Source of the DNA: Lichenicoccus roseus
GTDB taxonomy: Bacteria; Pseudomonadota; Alphaproteobacteria; Acetobacterales; Acetobacteraceae
DNA length: 64,000 bases
Assembly: GCF_005844085.1 (NCBI RefSeq)
Contig: NZ_VCDI01000001.1
Coordinates: forward strand, 620,001 to 684,000
Direction: 5' to 3'
The notes under the pieces are model-generated. The model ran no database searches, was not told the DNA's origin, and saw only the letters and a program-made list of their open reading frames with translations. Within the stretch, counting starts at the first letter, position 1; each line of letters starts with the position of its first letter. A program made the position numbers and the translations under genes. Shown one piece after another: positions 36,911 to 46,628 of this stretch.

Positions 36911-38226
36911 TGATCGGGCGCGCCCCCGCGGGCCGCCTCGATGCGTTCGCGCTGCGCCGTGCTCATGTGCGGGTTGCGCGCCGTCGCCGGATCCGCAGCC
37001 GGCGGCGCAGGCTTCACCGCCACCCCGGGGACCCCGGTCACCACATGCACGTGCTGGCCTTCCAGCAGGCCGGCGGAGGGCGCATCGATGAAGCGGTCGG
37101 TCGGCTTCAACCCGGCCACCACCTGCACGGTCTGCCCGAGATTGAGGCCGAGCTTCACGTCCTGCAGATGTATGGTTCCATCCGGTCCAGTACTATCCGG
37201 TCGCACCATGGCCACCTGCAGGCCATGGTCGCGGAACAGCAGCGCCTGCTCCGGAACGATCAGGATGTCCGGGTCGGACGGGATCACGAAACGGACGTCT
37301 GTGTAGGTGCCCGGCCAGATCAGGTGGTCGGCATTGTCCACCGTAAGCTCGGTGACGACGGTGCGGGTCTGCGGGTTGAAGGCGTTCGCGGTGGTCAGGA
37401 ACTCGGCCTTGAAGCTGCGGCCGGGAAACTGCGAGAAGGTCAGCGTCGCGGTGAGGCCGGGCTTCAGCACCGCGGAATAATCCTGCGGCACCGAAACATA
37501 GATGCGCAGCTTGTGGATGTCCGACACGCTGAACAGCTCGGACGATCCGCCGCTGGAATGCAGGTCGCCGCCGGCTGCACTCACGTAGCTGCCGACATCG
37601 GTGTTGCGCGCCGTGACCACGCCATCGAACGGCGCCACCACGTTCTTGAAGGCTTCCATCGCCTGGTAGCGCGCGACCTCGTGCTGCGCCGCCTGCACCT
37701 GCGCCTTCTGCGCGGTGGCGTTGGCGACCTGCACGTCGACTTCCTGCTGCGAGACCGCCTGGGTGCCGGCGAGCGCGCTCCAGCGATGCGCGGTGACAAC
37801 GGCGAGGTCGTAGCGCGCCTGCGCCACCGCGAGATTGGCTTTCGCGGTCTCGAACTGCTCGTCCAGGCCTGGTGCGTCGATGGTCGCCAGCAGCGCGTGC
37901 CTCTGCACGGCGGCGCCGTAGTCCTTGAACCACATCTGCACGTAGCCGGAGACCTGCGCGTAGATCGGCGCCGCATACCAGGCATTGACGGTGCCCGGCA
38001 GGTCGAGGGTGCGCGACGGCGGCCCATGGGTCGCGGAGATCAGCTGCACGTCGTCCACCGCAGTGTCGTCGGCCGCGGTGCGCAGGTCGGCAAGGTGGCT
38101 GTGCCGGTCCCACAACCCCCAGGCGGCGAGCAGGATCGCCAGCACCAGTATGACCAGGGAAACCAGGCCGACGCGGCTGCGCGGGGCGCGCACCGGGCCA
38201 TGGCGGAGCTGTTGCCGGGTGGTCAT
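36907..38226 (-). CDS. RND efflux periplasmic adaptor
   Basis: This 439-residue protein has one N-terminal membrane segment at about 20-38 (GLVSLVILVLAILLAAWGLW). Next come the lipoyl half GTVNAWYAAPIYAQVSGYVQ, an alpha-hairpin (about 120-200, Ala/Gln-rich), the second lipoyl half VVAPFDGVVTARNTDVGSYV, and beta-barrel and membrane-proximal domains. The ATG at 38226 overlaps the stop codon of the pump gene (ATGA), so pump, adaptor and duct are tightly coupled. It links the pump to the outer-membrane lipoprotein. Confidence 0.94.
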   Translation of the reverse strand: MTTRQQLRHGPVRAPRSRVGLVSLVILVLAILLAAWGLWDRHSHLADLRTAADDTAVDDVQLISATHGPPSRTLDLPGTVNAWYAAPIYAQVSGYVQMWFKDYGAAVQRHALLATIDAPGLDEQFETAKANLAVAQARYDLAVVTAHRWSALAGTQAVSQQEVDVQVANATAQKAQVQAAQHEVARYQAMEAFKNVVAPFDGVVTARNTDVGSYVSAAGGDLHSSGGSSELFSVSDIHKLRIYVSVPQDYSAVLKPGLTATLTFSQFPGRSFKAEFLTTANAFNPQTRTVVTELTVDNADHLIWPGTYTDVRFVIPSDPDILIVPEQALLFRDHGLQVAMVRPDSTGPDGTIHLQDVKLGLNLGQTVQVVAGLKPTDRFIDAPSAGLLEGQHVHVVTGVPGVAVKPAPPAADPATARNPHMSTAQRERIEAARGGAPDQ

Positions 38227-41200
38227 GCCTGCAGTGCTCCTTCCGGACGACGTGGCGTTCGCGCCGGCCCGGCGGTCCGGTCGATCAGGCCGGGCCCGTG
38301 CTGGCGCGGCGCCGCCTCGCGCCGGTGCAGCAGCGCGAACACGCAGGGTACGAACAGCAGCGTGGCGCAGGTCGCAACCATCAAGCCGCCGATCACCGCG
38401 CGGCCGAGCGGCGCATTCTGGGTGTTGCTGAACGACATCGGCAGCATGCCGATCATCATCGCCAGCGCCGTCATCAGCACCGGACGGATACGGCCATAGC
38501 CCGCCTCGATCGCGGCGCGCACCGCGTCGCCATGCTCGGCAAGGCGCTCGCGGGCGAACGAGACCACCAGGATCGAGTTCGCGGTGGCGGTGCCCATGCA
38601 CATGATCGCGCCGGTCAGCGCTGGCACCGACAGCGTGGTGCGGGTCAGGAACAGGCTCCAGACGATACCGGCGAGTGCGGCCGGCAGCGCCGAGATGATG
38701 ATGAACGGATCCAGCCAGGACTGGAAGTTCACCACGATCACCAGGTAGACCAGCAGGATCGACAGCGCGAGGCCCTCGATCAGCTGCACGTAGGCGACGC
38801 CCATCGTGGTGGCCTGGCCGCGCAGATGCACGCTGGCGCCGTGCGGAACGCTGCCGCTCATCTGGTTCACCACATCGGCCACCGCGTCGTTGACGGCGCC
38901 GAGGTCGCGCGCCTGGCTGGTGGCGAAGATGTCGATCACCGGCAGGATGCTGTAGTGCGAGTTCAGCAGCGCACTGCCGGTCTGGCTGATGTGGCTGAGG
39001 CCGCCGAGCAACTGCAGGTTGCCGCCCTTCGGGTTGCCGTCGCCCTTGTCGACCGGGATGGTCTCCAGGTCGTTCATGCTGGTGAGCTGGTTCTGCGGGG
39101 TCTGCGTGTTGACCAGGTGCGAGATGCCGTTGCTCGGATCGAGCCAGTACGTCGGCGCGGTCTGGCCACTGCCCGAGAGGGTGGCGAGCGCGTTGTTGGC
39201 GACGTCGGCCTCGGTGAGCCCGGTGCCGAGCGCGAACGAACGCGACGATGCGACGCGCAGGGTGGGCTCGTTGAAGGCCTGCTGGATGTGCACGTCGGCG
39301 ATGCCCGGGATCCGGCGCAGCCGCGCCACCATCTGGTTCGCATAGGCGAGGTTGGCTTCTAGGCCGCGTCCGGAGACCTGCACGTCGATCGGCGCCGGCA
39401 GGCCGAAATTCAGGATCTTGGCGGTGATGTCGCCGGGCAGGAAGGTGAACGCGGTGCCCGGGAAACGCTTCGGCAGCTCGCGTCGCAGCAGCGCCCGGTA
39501 ATCATCCACCGGCGCCTCGTCGTTCTTCAGGCTGATGGTGATGTCGCAATCCTGCGGCCCGATGGTGCCGGTTGAATTGTAGGCCTCGTTGATGCCACTC
39601 GCCGGCAGGCCGCAATTATTGACCATGTTGCTGACGCGGCCAGGCAGCAGGTCGCGCACCGACTTGTTCACCAGAACCGAGATCATCGAGGCATCCTCGA
39701 GCCTTGTCCCGATCGGGGCACGCATGTGCATATCGATCTCGCCCGACTTGATGCTCGGGAAGAAGTCGCGGCCCAGCGACGGGATCAGCAGCAGCGAGGC
39801 GAACGCGGCGCCCAGGAAGCCCAGGATGAAGCGCCCGCGGATGGCAACGATGCCGGCGAGCACGCGCTGGTAGCCCTCGCGGAAGCTGGTGAAGCGTGCC
39901 TCGAAGCCGCGCTGGAAGCGGCCGAACGGTCCGGGATTGGGGTTCGGCCCTTTGGCGTGCTGCGCCACCTGGGCGCGCAACAGCCACGCCGCCATCGTCG
40001 GCACCAGGGTACGCGACAGGATGAAGGAGGCGATCATCGCGAAGATGATGGCTTCCGCCAGCGGCATGAACAGCCAGCCGCCGATGCCGGAGAGCTGGAA
40101 CAGCGGCAGCCAGACGATGCAGATGCACAGGGTCGCGACGAAGGTCGGCACCACGATCTGGTTGGCGGCCTCGATGATGCCCGGCTCGAGTTCGGCGCCG
40201 TGTTCGAGATGGCTGTCGATGTTCTCGATCATCACGGTGGCGTCGTCGACCAGGATGCCGACCGCCAGCGCCAGGCCGCCGAGGGTCATGACGTTGATGG
40301 TCTGGCCGAGCCAGGACAGGGCGAGCACCGAGCACAGGATGGAGAGCGGGATCGAGGTCGCCACGATCAGCGTCGAGCGCCACGAGCCGAGGAACAGCAG
40401 CACCGTCATGCCGGTCAGGAACGCGGCGGTGACCATCTCCTGCACCACCTCGAACACGCTGTCGCGCACGAAGCCGGAGGTGTCGTTCAGCGGCGTGATG
40501 GTGGTGCCCTTCGGCAGCGTCCTGATGATGCCGGGCAGCATCGCCTTGATGCCGCTGACCACCGCCAGCGTGGAGGCATCGCCGCTCTTCAGGACCTCGA
40601 TCAGCACCGATTGCTGTCCGTGCACCAGCACCGCGTTCTGCTGCGGCGGCGAGCCGCGATAGACGTGCGCGACGTCGCGCAGGTAGACGATGGCGTTGCC
40701 GACCTGCTTGATCGGCAGGTCGTTGAACTGCTCCACCTTGAGCGGCGTCGAGTTGGTCTCGACCATGTAGTCGATGGCGCCGATCTTCTGGTCACCGGCC
40801 GGCAGCACGACGTTCTGGGTGGCGAGCGCCCGCCCGACATCGTCGGCCGACAGACCGTGCGCCAGCAGCTTGCGCTGGTCGAGATCGATCTCGACGTTGA
40901 GCGCGGCGCCGCCGTAGGGGCTCGGGATCGCCGCCCCCGGCACCGAGATCAGCTCCGGCCGGATCAGGTTGGAGGCCATGTCGTAGACCTGCGAGGACGT
41001 CATGCCGGGGGCCGAGACCTGCAGGTCCAGCACCGGGACCGAGGATGCGTTGTAGGACAGCACCTGCGGCGGCGTGATGCCGGCCGGCATCTGCTTCAGC
41101 ACGGTCTGCGAGATCGAGGTGATCTGCGCCTGCGCGGCTGCGATGTCGGTGCCCGGCTGGAAGAAGATCTTGACGATGCCGCGGCCGTATAGCGACTGGC

Positions 41201-41450
41201 TCTCGATGTGCTCGATATTCTCGACCGTCGCGGTCAGCGAGCGCTCGTAGTAGTACACTACCCGGCCGGACATGTCGGCGGGCAGCAGGCCGGTATAGGT
41301 CCAGACCACCGCCACCACCGGGATCTTGATGTTGGGAAAGATGTCGGTCGGTGTCTTGAGCACCGCCATGATCCCGAACAGCACGATCAGGATGCTCATC
41401 ACCACGAAGGTGAGCGGGCGGCGAAGCGCCACCAGGACGATGGCGTTCAC
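38223..41450 (-). CDS. RND-family efflux pump (inner-membrane transporter)
   Basis: This 1,075-residue protein has the two-fold RND architecture: twelve membrane helices and two large periplasmic loops. Helix 4 carries GILVDDATVMIENIDSHLEH, whose paired aspartates are the proton-relay residues of AcrB-like pumps. The N terminus MNAIVLVALRRPLTFVVMS and the PTDIFPNIKIPVVAVVW segment resemble the hydrophobe-exporting branch. Substrates cannot be deduced. It is the first gene of a three-gene operon facing the padR gene. Confidence 0.95.
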   Translation of the reverse strand: MNAIVLVALRRPLTFVVMSILIVLFGIMAVLKTPTDIFPNIKIPVVAVVWTYTGLLPADMSGRVVYYYERSLTATVENIEHIESQSLYGRGIVKIFFQPGTDIAAAQAQITSISQTVLKQMPAGITPPQVLSYNASSVPVLDLQVSAPGMTSSQVYDMASNLIRPELISVPGAAIPSPYGGAALNVEIDLDQRKLLAHGLSADDVGRALATQNVVLPAGDQKIGAIDYMVETNSTPLKVEQFNDLPIKQVGNAIVYLRDVAHVYRGSPPQQNAVLVHGQQSVLIEVLKSGDASTLAVVSGIKAMLPGIIRTLPKGTTITPLNDTSGFVRDSVFEVVQEMVTAAFLTGMTVLLFLGSWRSTLIVATSIPLSILCSVLALSWLGQTINVMTLGGLALAVGILVDDATVMIENIDSHLEHGAELEPGIIEAANQIVVPTFVATLCICIVWLPLFQLSGIGGWLFMPLAEAIIFAMIASFILSRTLVPTMAAWLLRAQVAQHAKGPNPNPGPFGRFQRGFEARFTSFREGYQRVLAGIVAIRGRFILGFLGAAFASLLLIPSLGRDFFPSIKSGEIDMHMRAPIGTRLEDASMISVLVNKSVRDLLPGRVSNMVNNCGLPASGINEAYNSTGTIGPQDCDITISLKNDEAPVDDYRALLRRELPKRFPGTAFTFLPGDITAKILNFGLPAPIDVQVSGRGLEANLAYANQMVARLRRIPGIADVHIQQAFNEPTLRVASSRSFALGTGLTEADVANNALATLSGSGQTAPTYWLDPSNGISHLVNTQTPQNQLTSMNDLETIPVDKGDGNPKGGNLQLLGGLSHISQTGSALLNSHYSILPVIDIFATSQARDLGAVNDAVADVVNQMSGSVPHGASVHLRGQATTMGVAYVQLIEGLALSILLVYLVIVVNFQSWLDPFIIISALPAALAGIVWSLFLTRTTLSVPALTGAIMCMGTATANSILVVSFARERLAEHGDAVRAAIEAGYGRIRPVLMTALAMMIGMLPMSFSNTQNAPLGRAVIGGLMVATCATLLFVPCVFALLHRREAAPRQHGPGLIDRTAGPARTPRRPEGALQA

Positions 41451-41607
41451 GTACGGTGTCGCCGCGGCTGGATGATCATGGTCGTCTCACGACGCTGGCA
41501 GGCGCCGGCTCCGATTGCCCTGATCCGGACCTAGCGTCGGTCGCGCCGGCCGCCAATGAAAATCCATTTTAGGACAGTGCCCCGGGGCTTGTCCCGGCTC
41601 GTGCCTG

Positions 41608-43056
41608 TCAGGGGACGGCGATGGCGTGGTGGCGGATCGGCAGCGCCACCTCGATGAGACAGCCGGGGCCAGGGGCCGATCCGGCGTCGGCGATGGTGAT
41701 GCGGGCATCGTGCAGGCGGCCGATGGCGCCGACCAGGCTGAGGCCGAGGCCGCTACCCGGGACATGGCGGCTCTTGTCGGAGCGGTAGAACCGTCCGAGC
41801 ACCGCCTCCCGCTCGGCAGCCGCGATGCCCGGCCCGCTGTCGGCCACGTGCAGCACCGCGGCGCCGTCCCGGGCCCGTGCGCCGATCTCGACCCGGCCGC
41901 CCTCCGGGGTGAACTTGATGGCGTTGTCGATCAGGTTGGCGACCAGCTCGATCAGCAGGTCGCGGTCGCCATGCACCCGCACCGGCTCGCAGCGTCCGGC
42001 CAGCAGCGCGATCTGGCGCGCCTCTGCGATCGGCTCGTAGAGGTCGACGATGTCGTCGACGATCTCGGTGAGCTCCACCGTGGCGAAGGCGGCGCGGCGG
42101 CGGCCATTCTCGATCTCGCCGATACGCAGCAGCGCGGTGATCACCGAGAAGCACTGGTCGAGGTCCGCGATCGCACGGTCGAGCATCTCGCCTACCCGGT
42201 CCCGCTCGGGCGGCAGGTTGCGCGCCCGCTCCAGCCGGGTGCGGACCCGCGCCAGCGGCGTGCGCAGGTCGTGCGCGATGTCGTCGCCGACGCCCTTGAT
42301 CTCGTCCAGCAGGTGTTCGAGCCGGTCCAGCATGCGGTTCACGCTGCCGGCAAGCCGGTCGAGATCGTCGCGCTCGCGCCCCGCCGGCAGACGCTCGTGC
42401 AGGTCGCCCGCCATGATCCGGTCGACGGCGCGGTGCATGATGCCGACCCGCAGCAGCGCGCGGTGGCTGAGCCAGGCGCCCCCGGCCACTGCCAGCAGGG
42501 TCGAGGGCACCGCGCAGAGCAGCAGCGCCCGCAGCACCACGAAGCGGACCTCCTCGAGATCGCGCAGCCCACGCGCCAGCACCAGGATGTCGCCGTTGCG
42601 CAGCCTCAGCGCCTGTGCGCGCACGATGCGCGGCCCCTGCCCGGTCGGATGCACAACCAGCTGCTGCACCGGCCCGTCCGGCTGCAGTCCCTCCGGATAG
42701 TCCGGCAGGTTGCCGTTCAGGACGTGGTGCCGCGCGTCGAACAGCCCGGCGCCGGCGATCAGCAGATGCAGGTCGTCCGAGGCCCGCATGCGCAGTTGCT
42801 GGTCGAGCAGCGGCCTCGACTGCGCGGTGATCAGCGCCGCCTCGCGGGCCAGCAGCAGGTCGGTGCGCATGATCTGGTAGCTGGTGGTCTGCCAGAAGAT
42901 CAGCGCCGACTGCAGCAGCAAGGCGGCGAGCAGGAAGCCGGCCGAGCCGAGCGACAGCCGGAAGGTACTGGTGCCGAAGATGCCCGTGCCCAGGATACGG
43001 GTGCCGAGGATGCCTGTGCCGAAGATCCTGCCACCGATAGGAGCGGGCCGCCGCAT
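41608..43056 (-). CDS. Sensor histidine kinase with an N-terminal pentapeptide repeat tract
   Basis: This 482-residue membrane kinase has membrane segments at about 36-58 and 172-195 flanking a periplasmic sensor of about 110 residues. HAMP, phosphoacceptor and ATPase domains follow. His262 in DDIAHDLRTPLARVR is the phosphorylated residue. The N-box is LIELVANLIDNAIKFTPEGG and the G-boxes DSGPGIAAAE and GSGLGLSLVG. Residues 11-30 are IFGTG ILGTR ILGTG IFGTS, four 15-bp coding repeats (42967-43026) just before the first helix. It is nine bases downstream of the response-regulator gene, its obvious partner. Confidence 0.94.
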   Translation of the reverse strand: MRRPAPIGGRIFGTGILGTRILGTGIFGTSTFRLSLGSAGFLLAALLLQSALIFWQTTSYQIMRTDLLLAREAALITAQSRPLLDQQLRMRASDDLHLLIAGAGLFDARHHVLNGNLPDYPEGLQPDGPVQQLVVHPTGQGPRIVRAQALRLRNGDILVLARGLRDLEEVRFVVLRALLLCAVPSTLLAVAGGAWLSHRALLRVGIMHRAVDRIMAGDLHERLPAGRERDDLDRLAGSVNRMLDRLEHLLDEIKGVGDDIAHDLRTPLARVRTRLERARNLPPERDRVGEMLDRAIADLDQCFSVITALLRIGEIENGRRRAAFATVELTEIVDDIVDLYEPIAEARQIALLAGRCEPVRVHGDRDLLIELVANLIDNAIKFTPEGGRVEIGARARDGAAVLHVADSGPGIAAAEREAVLGRFYRSDKSRHVPGSGLGLSLVGAIGRLHDARITIADAGSAPGPGCLIEVALPIRHHAIAVP

Positions 43057-43065
43057 CGGGCGGAC

Positions 43066-43788
43066 CTAGCCGGTGGTGCGCAGCATGAAGCCGGCGCCGC
43101 GTATGCTGTGGATCAGCGGCGTCTCGCCCGGGGCATCCACCTTGCGGCGCAGCTTGCCGATATGGACGTCCACCAGGTTGGTCTGCGGAATGAAGCGGTA
43201 GTGCCAGACATCCTCGAGCAGCATGTCGCGGGTCAGCACCCGATCCGGCCGCCGCACCAGGTATTCCAGCAGCCGGAACTCGCGCGGCAACAGCTCGATG
43301 GCCCGCTCGTCGCGGCGCACGCTGCGTTCGATCAGGTCCAGGACCAGTGGCCCGGCGCGGAGCACACTTTCCCGTGTCTCGATCGGACGACGCAGCAAGG
43401 CCTCCAGGCGCGCCGCCAGTTCTTCCATCGCGAACGGCTTGGTGAGGTAGTCGTCGCCACCAGCCTTCAGCCCGCCGACCCGGTCGTCGACCGCGGACAG
43501 CGCGCTCAGGACCAGCACCGGCGTGCGATCGCCCTGCCGTCGCAGCTGTTCGATCAGCGCCAGCCCATCGAGCCCGGGCAGCAGGCGGTCCACCACCATC
43601 ACGTCGAACGCCGCAATGGTGGCGCTTTCCAGGCCCTGCGTCCCGGTCTCGGCGACGGTCACCGCGAAGCCGCGGAGCGAAAGTTCCTCGGCCACGTCTG
43701 CCGCGATCTTGGCGTCATCCTCGATCAGCAGCACGCGAGGGAGGGCGGCGGGTGGCATGTCTGGAATGATCTTGGTCGAGGCGATCAT
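43066..43788 (-). CDS. OmpR-family response regulator
   Basis: This 240-residue protein has a receiver domain at about 17-130 with acidic pocket EDD (23-25), phosphoacceptor Asp67 (MVVDRLLPG) and Lys117 (YLTKPF). A winged-helix DNA-binding domain follows, ending NLVDVHIGKLRRKVDAPGET. The ATG at 43788 is used; Met11 at 43758 is an equally possible start because neither has a good ribosome-binding site. It pairs with the downstream kinase. The nearby RND efflux operon is a plausible target, by position only. Confidence 0.94.
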   Translation of the reverse strand: MIASTKIIPDMPPAALPRVLLIEDDAKIAADVAEELSLRGFAVTVAETGTQGLESATIAAFDVMVVDRLLPGLDGLALIEQLRRQGDRTPVLVLSALSAVDDRVGGLKAGGDDYLTKPFAMEELAARLEALLRRPIETRESVLRAGPLVLDLIERSVRRDERAIELLPREFRLLEYLVRRPDRVLTRDMLLEDVWHYRFIPQTNLVDVHIGKLRRKVDAPGETPLIHSIRGAGFMLRTTG

Positions 43789-43861
43789 GCACGGTAGCTG
43801 GCCGCTGCGAGCAGCCGCCGGCGATTAAAAAGCCCTTCAGGTCCTTGAAGATTCAGCTCCG

Positions 43862-44014
43862 CTAGAAACGGTCGCGATGTTCCTGGTGGGGCGGCATACG
43901 CCTCGACCGTACGCGTACCGGCACCATCTTCGCCGCCATGGTGCGCCGGAGCGTGACCCAGAGAGAGATCACCAGCAGCGGCAGCAGCGACAACTCGATC
44001 ATCGGGACAACCAT
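43862..44014 (-). CDS. Possible 50-residue single-pass membrane protein
   Basis: In the 404-base gap between the response regulator and the cyclase-like gene, a minus-strand ATG at 44014 opens a 50-codon frame: MVVPMIELSLLPLLVISLWV, then a basic tail (TLRRTMAAKMVPVRVRSRR). A hydrophobic helix followed by positive residues is typical of real small membrane proteins. A GGA lies about eight bases upstream. It is oriented with the two-component operon and ends 73 bases upstream of it. No family is recognised and chance occurrence is not excluded. The remaining gap holds no other gene that I can support. Confidence 0.4.
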   Translation of the reverse strand: MVVPMIELSLLPLLVISLWVTLRRTMAAKMVPVRVRSRRMPPHQEHRDRF

Positions 44015-44192
44015 GGCATTCCGCACCTGAGAGCTTCTTCTAAGTGAGGCCCTCCGCGGCCTCGTTTCAAGTCCCGTCTTGCGGCCAGGAATAGTAACAG
44101 CCGGTCACATTGGTAAATCGGAAGCTCTGTGGCAGCTTGCCGTTCCCAGTCTCAATTGCGGGATTCCGGGTGGTCACTGGGAGGCTCTAACG

Positions 44193-46628
44193 GTGCCGAT
44201 CGACGAGATCGTCGACATCAGCCAGACGCGGATGCGGCGCCGGCGGCAGCTGCTGGCGCGTGTCGGCGTGCCGCTGCTGGGCGTCGTGCTGGTGATCCTC
44301 TCGATCCTCGGGGTGACCTTCTACACCTATCAGGCGAACCGGCAGACCGCGCTCGACCTCACCCATGACGTGCTGAACACCCTGCAGGCGCGCATCGCGC
44401 ACGAGGTCGACAACTACCTCGCGCCGGCGACCCGTGCCGCCTTCATCGCCCGCGACATGGTCGCCCGCAACGCCATTCCCGACGGCCGCACCGCCATGGA
44501 GGCCTACGCGTCGAGCATGCTACGGCAGGTGCCCAACCTGTCGGGCTTCTTCATCGGCAACTCCAACGGCGACTTCATGATGGTGCGCCGCGACCCGCAG
44601 GGCGGCACCGACACCAAGTACATCCTGAACAGCGCGGCAGGGCGGCGCGTCGCCTCCGTGCACCTGGACGATGCCGGGCATGTCATCGACGACAAGGTGA
44701 TGCCGGGCGACAATTTCGATCCCCGCCTGCGCGACTGGTACCAGGGCGCGCTGCACACCAGCAGCGTCTACTGGTCGCAGCCGTACATCTTCTACACCAC
44801 CCGGACGCCCGGCATCACGGCGGCGATCCACTACGGCGAGAGCAGCGCACCCGGCTCGCTGCAGCGCGTGTTCGGCGTCGACATCACCCTGGCCGAACTC
44901 TCCAGGTTCCTGACCTCGCTGCACATCGGCCAGAGCGGCCGGGCGGCGATCGTCGGGCGCGACGGCCAGATCATCGCCGCGCCCGAGATGCTGCAGCCCG
45001 CCCACGCGACGGCCAAGGTCGCCGCCGCGAAGGCCGGCGACAGCGCCACCATCGGCGCACTCGACGACCCGGCGCTGCAGGCCGCCTACGACCGCTTCCG
45101 GGTGCAGAGCTACGGCAACCGCACGCTCACCATCCATGGCCGCCGCTACGTCACCATCGCGGCACGCCTGCCCGCCGCCGGCGAGGACTGGGTTCTGTTG
45201 ATCGCGGCCCCCGAGCGCGACTTCACCCGCTTCGCCGAGACCAACGGCCGCCGGCACCTGCTGCTGTCGCTGATCACCATCGCGCTTGCCAGCCTGCTGG
45301 GGGTGATGCTGATCCGGCAGAACCGGCGCGGTGACCGGCTGGCACGCCGGCTGCGCCGCCAGCAGGAGATCGGCGACAACGAGGGTCGCGCGCTGTCGGC
45401 GCTGGCGGTGCAGCCGGGGCTGTTCGATCCCGGCCAGTCGTTGCCGGCCCTGAGCGAGACCCTGGCCGAGATGAACGCCGCCCAGCGGGTCAGCGTCTGG
45501 CGGCTCGCCGGCGATGGGCTGATCCTGCATTGCGAGGATCTGTTCGACCGCAACCAGGCCTCGCACAGCGGCGGCCTCGAATTGTCGCGATCGGAGGCGC
45601 CGGGGTTCTTCGACAGCCTGGCCGGCGGCGAGCCGATCGCCGTTGCGGATGCGCGGCGCGACCCGCGCACCGCCGACGTGCACCGCCTGCTGATGCGCAG
45701 CTTCGGCAGCCGCGCGCTCGCGGTATTGCCGGTGCGCGGGGCAACCGGCGCGCGGGGCGGCGAGGCGGCGAGTGGCGCAGGCGCGGTCGCCGGGGCCTTG
45801 CTGCTGGAGGATCCCGAGGCCGGTGATCAGGCGCGCAACTTCAACGCCGCGGTGACCGGCATCGCCGCGATCCGGATGCGCAGGCCGGAGCAGGACGCGC
45901 CGCGGCGGGCCGCCGACCTGACCGGCGAGCAGGAGGACACCATCGAGGCGGCGGACACGCAGGACGTCGACCACCGGAATGGCACCCCGGATGCCGCCTC
46001 CAGGACGCCTGAACACGCGCCGGGACGGTTCAGCCCGGTGCTGGCGCTCGATGACGACGGCCGGCGCGACCTCGCCGCCAACGTCTATCCGCAGGTTGCG
46101 GCGATGGTGCTGCGCTTCGACGATGCGGTGGTGATCAATACACGCGATGCCGAGGCCATGAGCAGCATCGCCGACGAGATCGCGCGCGCCATGCAGGAGC
46201 TGGCGACGAAATTCGACCTGCCCTACATGAAGCTCACCGGTCATCATCTGGTCGCCGCCGCCGGCTGCACCGACACGCCGGACCCGACCGCCGCGATCCG
46301 CCTTGCCGATGCGGCACTGGCGGCGCGGGAAACCTGCCTCACCCTGCTCGCCCGCAGCGACCTCGATCCGGTGTTCCGCATCGGCATGGATTTCGGACAG
46401 GCGCTTGGCAGCGCGCTGGGACAGGAGCCAAGGCTGTTCAACCTGTGGGGCGACGTGATCCACACCGCCGAGCTGATGGCCCAGAGCGCTGTGGAGAGCG
46501 GCAGCATCCAGGTCAGCGAGGGCGCATACGAGGCGCTGAACCGGCAGTTCCTGTTCCGGCCGCGCGGCATGTTCTACGTCCCCCGCGTCGGCACCGCGCG
46601 CACCTTCATCCTGGCCGGCCGAAGGTGA
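44193..46628 (+). CDS. dCache-GAF receptor with a degenerate adenylate/guanylate cyclase domain
   Basis: This 811-residue protein starts at GTG 44193, eight bases after GGGAGG. Residues 24-44 and about 355-373 are membrane helices enclosing a periplasmic dCache sensor (FDPRLRDWYQGALHTSSVYW). A GAF-like domain lies at about 400-560, and a class III cyclase homology domain at about 615-811. The cyclase motifs are recognisable but altered. The second metal Asp motif KxxGD is KLTGHHL, and VWGDTVNTASRM is LWGDVIHTAELM, so the transition-state Asn and Arg positions are His and Leu/Glu. An allosteric or signalling role without cyclase activity is inferred. Its stop codon lies in the first copy of the 35-bp repeat before the mlaE-like gene. 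Confidence 0.85.
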   Translation: MPIDEIVDISQTRMRRRRQLLARVGVPLLGVVLVILSILGVTFYTYQANRQTALDLTHDVLNTLQARIAHEVDNYLAPATRAAFIARDMVARNAIPDGRTAMEAYASSMLRQVPNLSGFFIGNSNGDFMMVRRDPQGGTDTKYILNSAAGRRVASVHLDDAGHVIDDKVMPGDNFDPRLRDWYQGALHTSSVYWSQPYIFYTTRTPGITAAIHYGESSAPGSLQRVFGVDITLAELSRFLTSLHIGQSGRAAIVGRDGQIIAAPEMLQPAHATAKVAAAKAGDSATIGALDDPALQAAYDRFRVQSYGNRTLTIHGRRYVTIAARLPAAGEDWVLLIAAPERDFTRFAETNGRRHLLLSLITIALASLLGVMLIRQNRRGDRLARRLRRQQEIGDNEGRALSALAVQPGLFDPGQSLPALSETLAEMNAAQRVSVWRLAGDGLILHCEDLFDRNQASHSGGLELSRSEAPGFFDSLAGGEPIAVADARRDPRTADVHRLLMRSFGSRALAVLPVRGATGARGGEAASGAGAVAGALLLEDPEAGDQARNFNAAVTGIAAIRMRRPEQDAPRRAADLTGEQEDTIEAADTQDVDHRNGTPDAASRTPEHAPGRFSPVLALDDDGRRDLAANVYPQVAAMVLRFDDAVVINTRDAEAMSSIADEIARAMQELATKFDLPYMKLTGHHLVAAAGCTDTPDPTAAIRLADAALAARETCLTLLARSDLDPVFRIGMDFGQALGSALGQEPRLFNLWGDVIHTAELMAQSAVESGSIQVSEGAYEALNRQFLFRPRGMFYVPRVGTARTFILAGRR

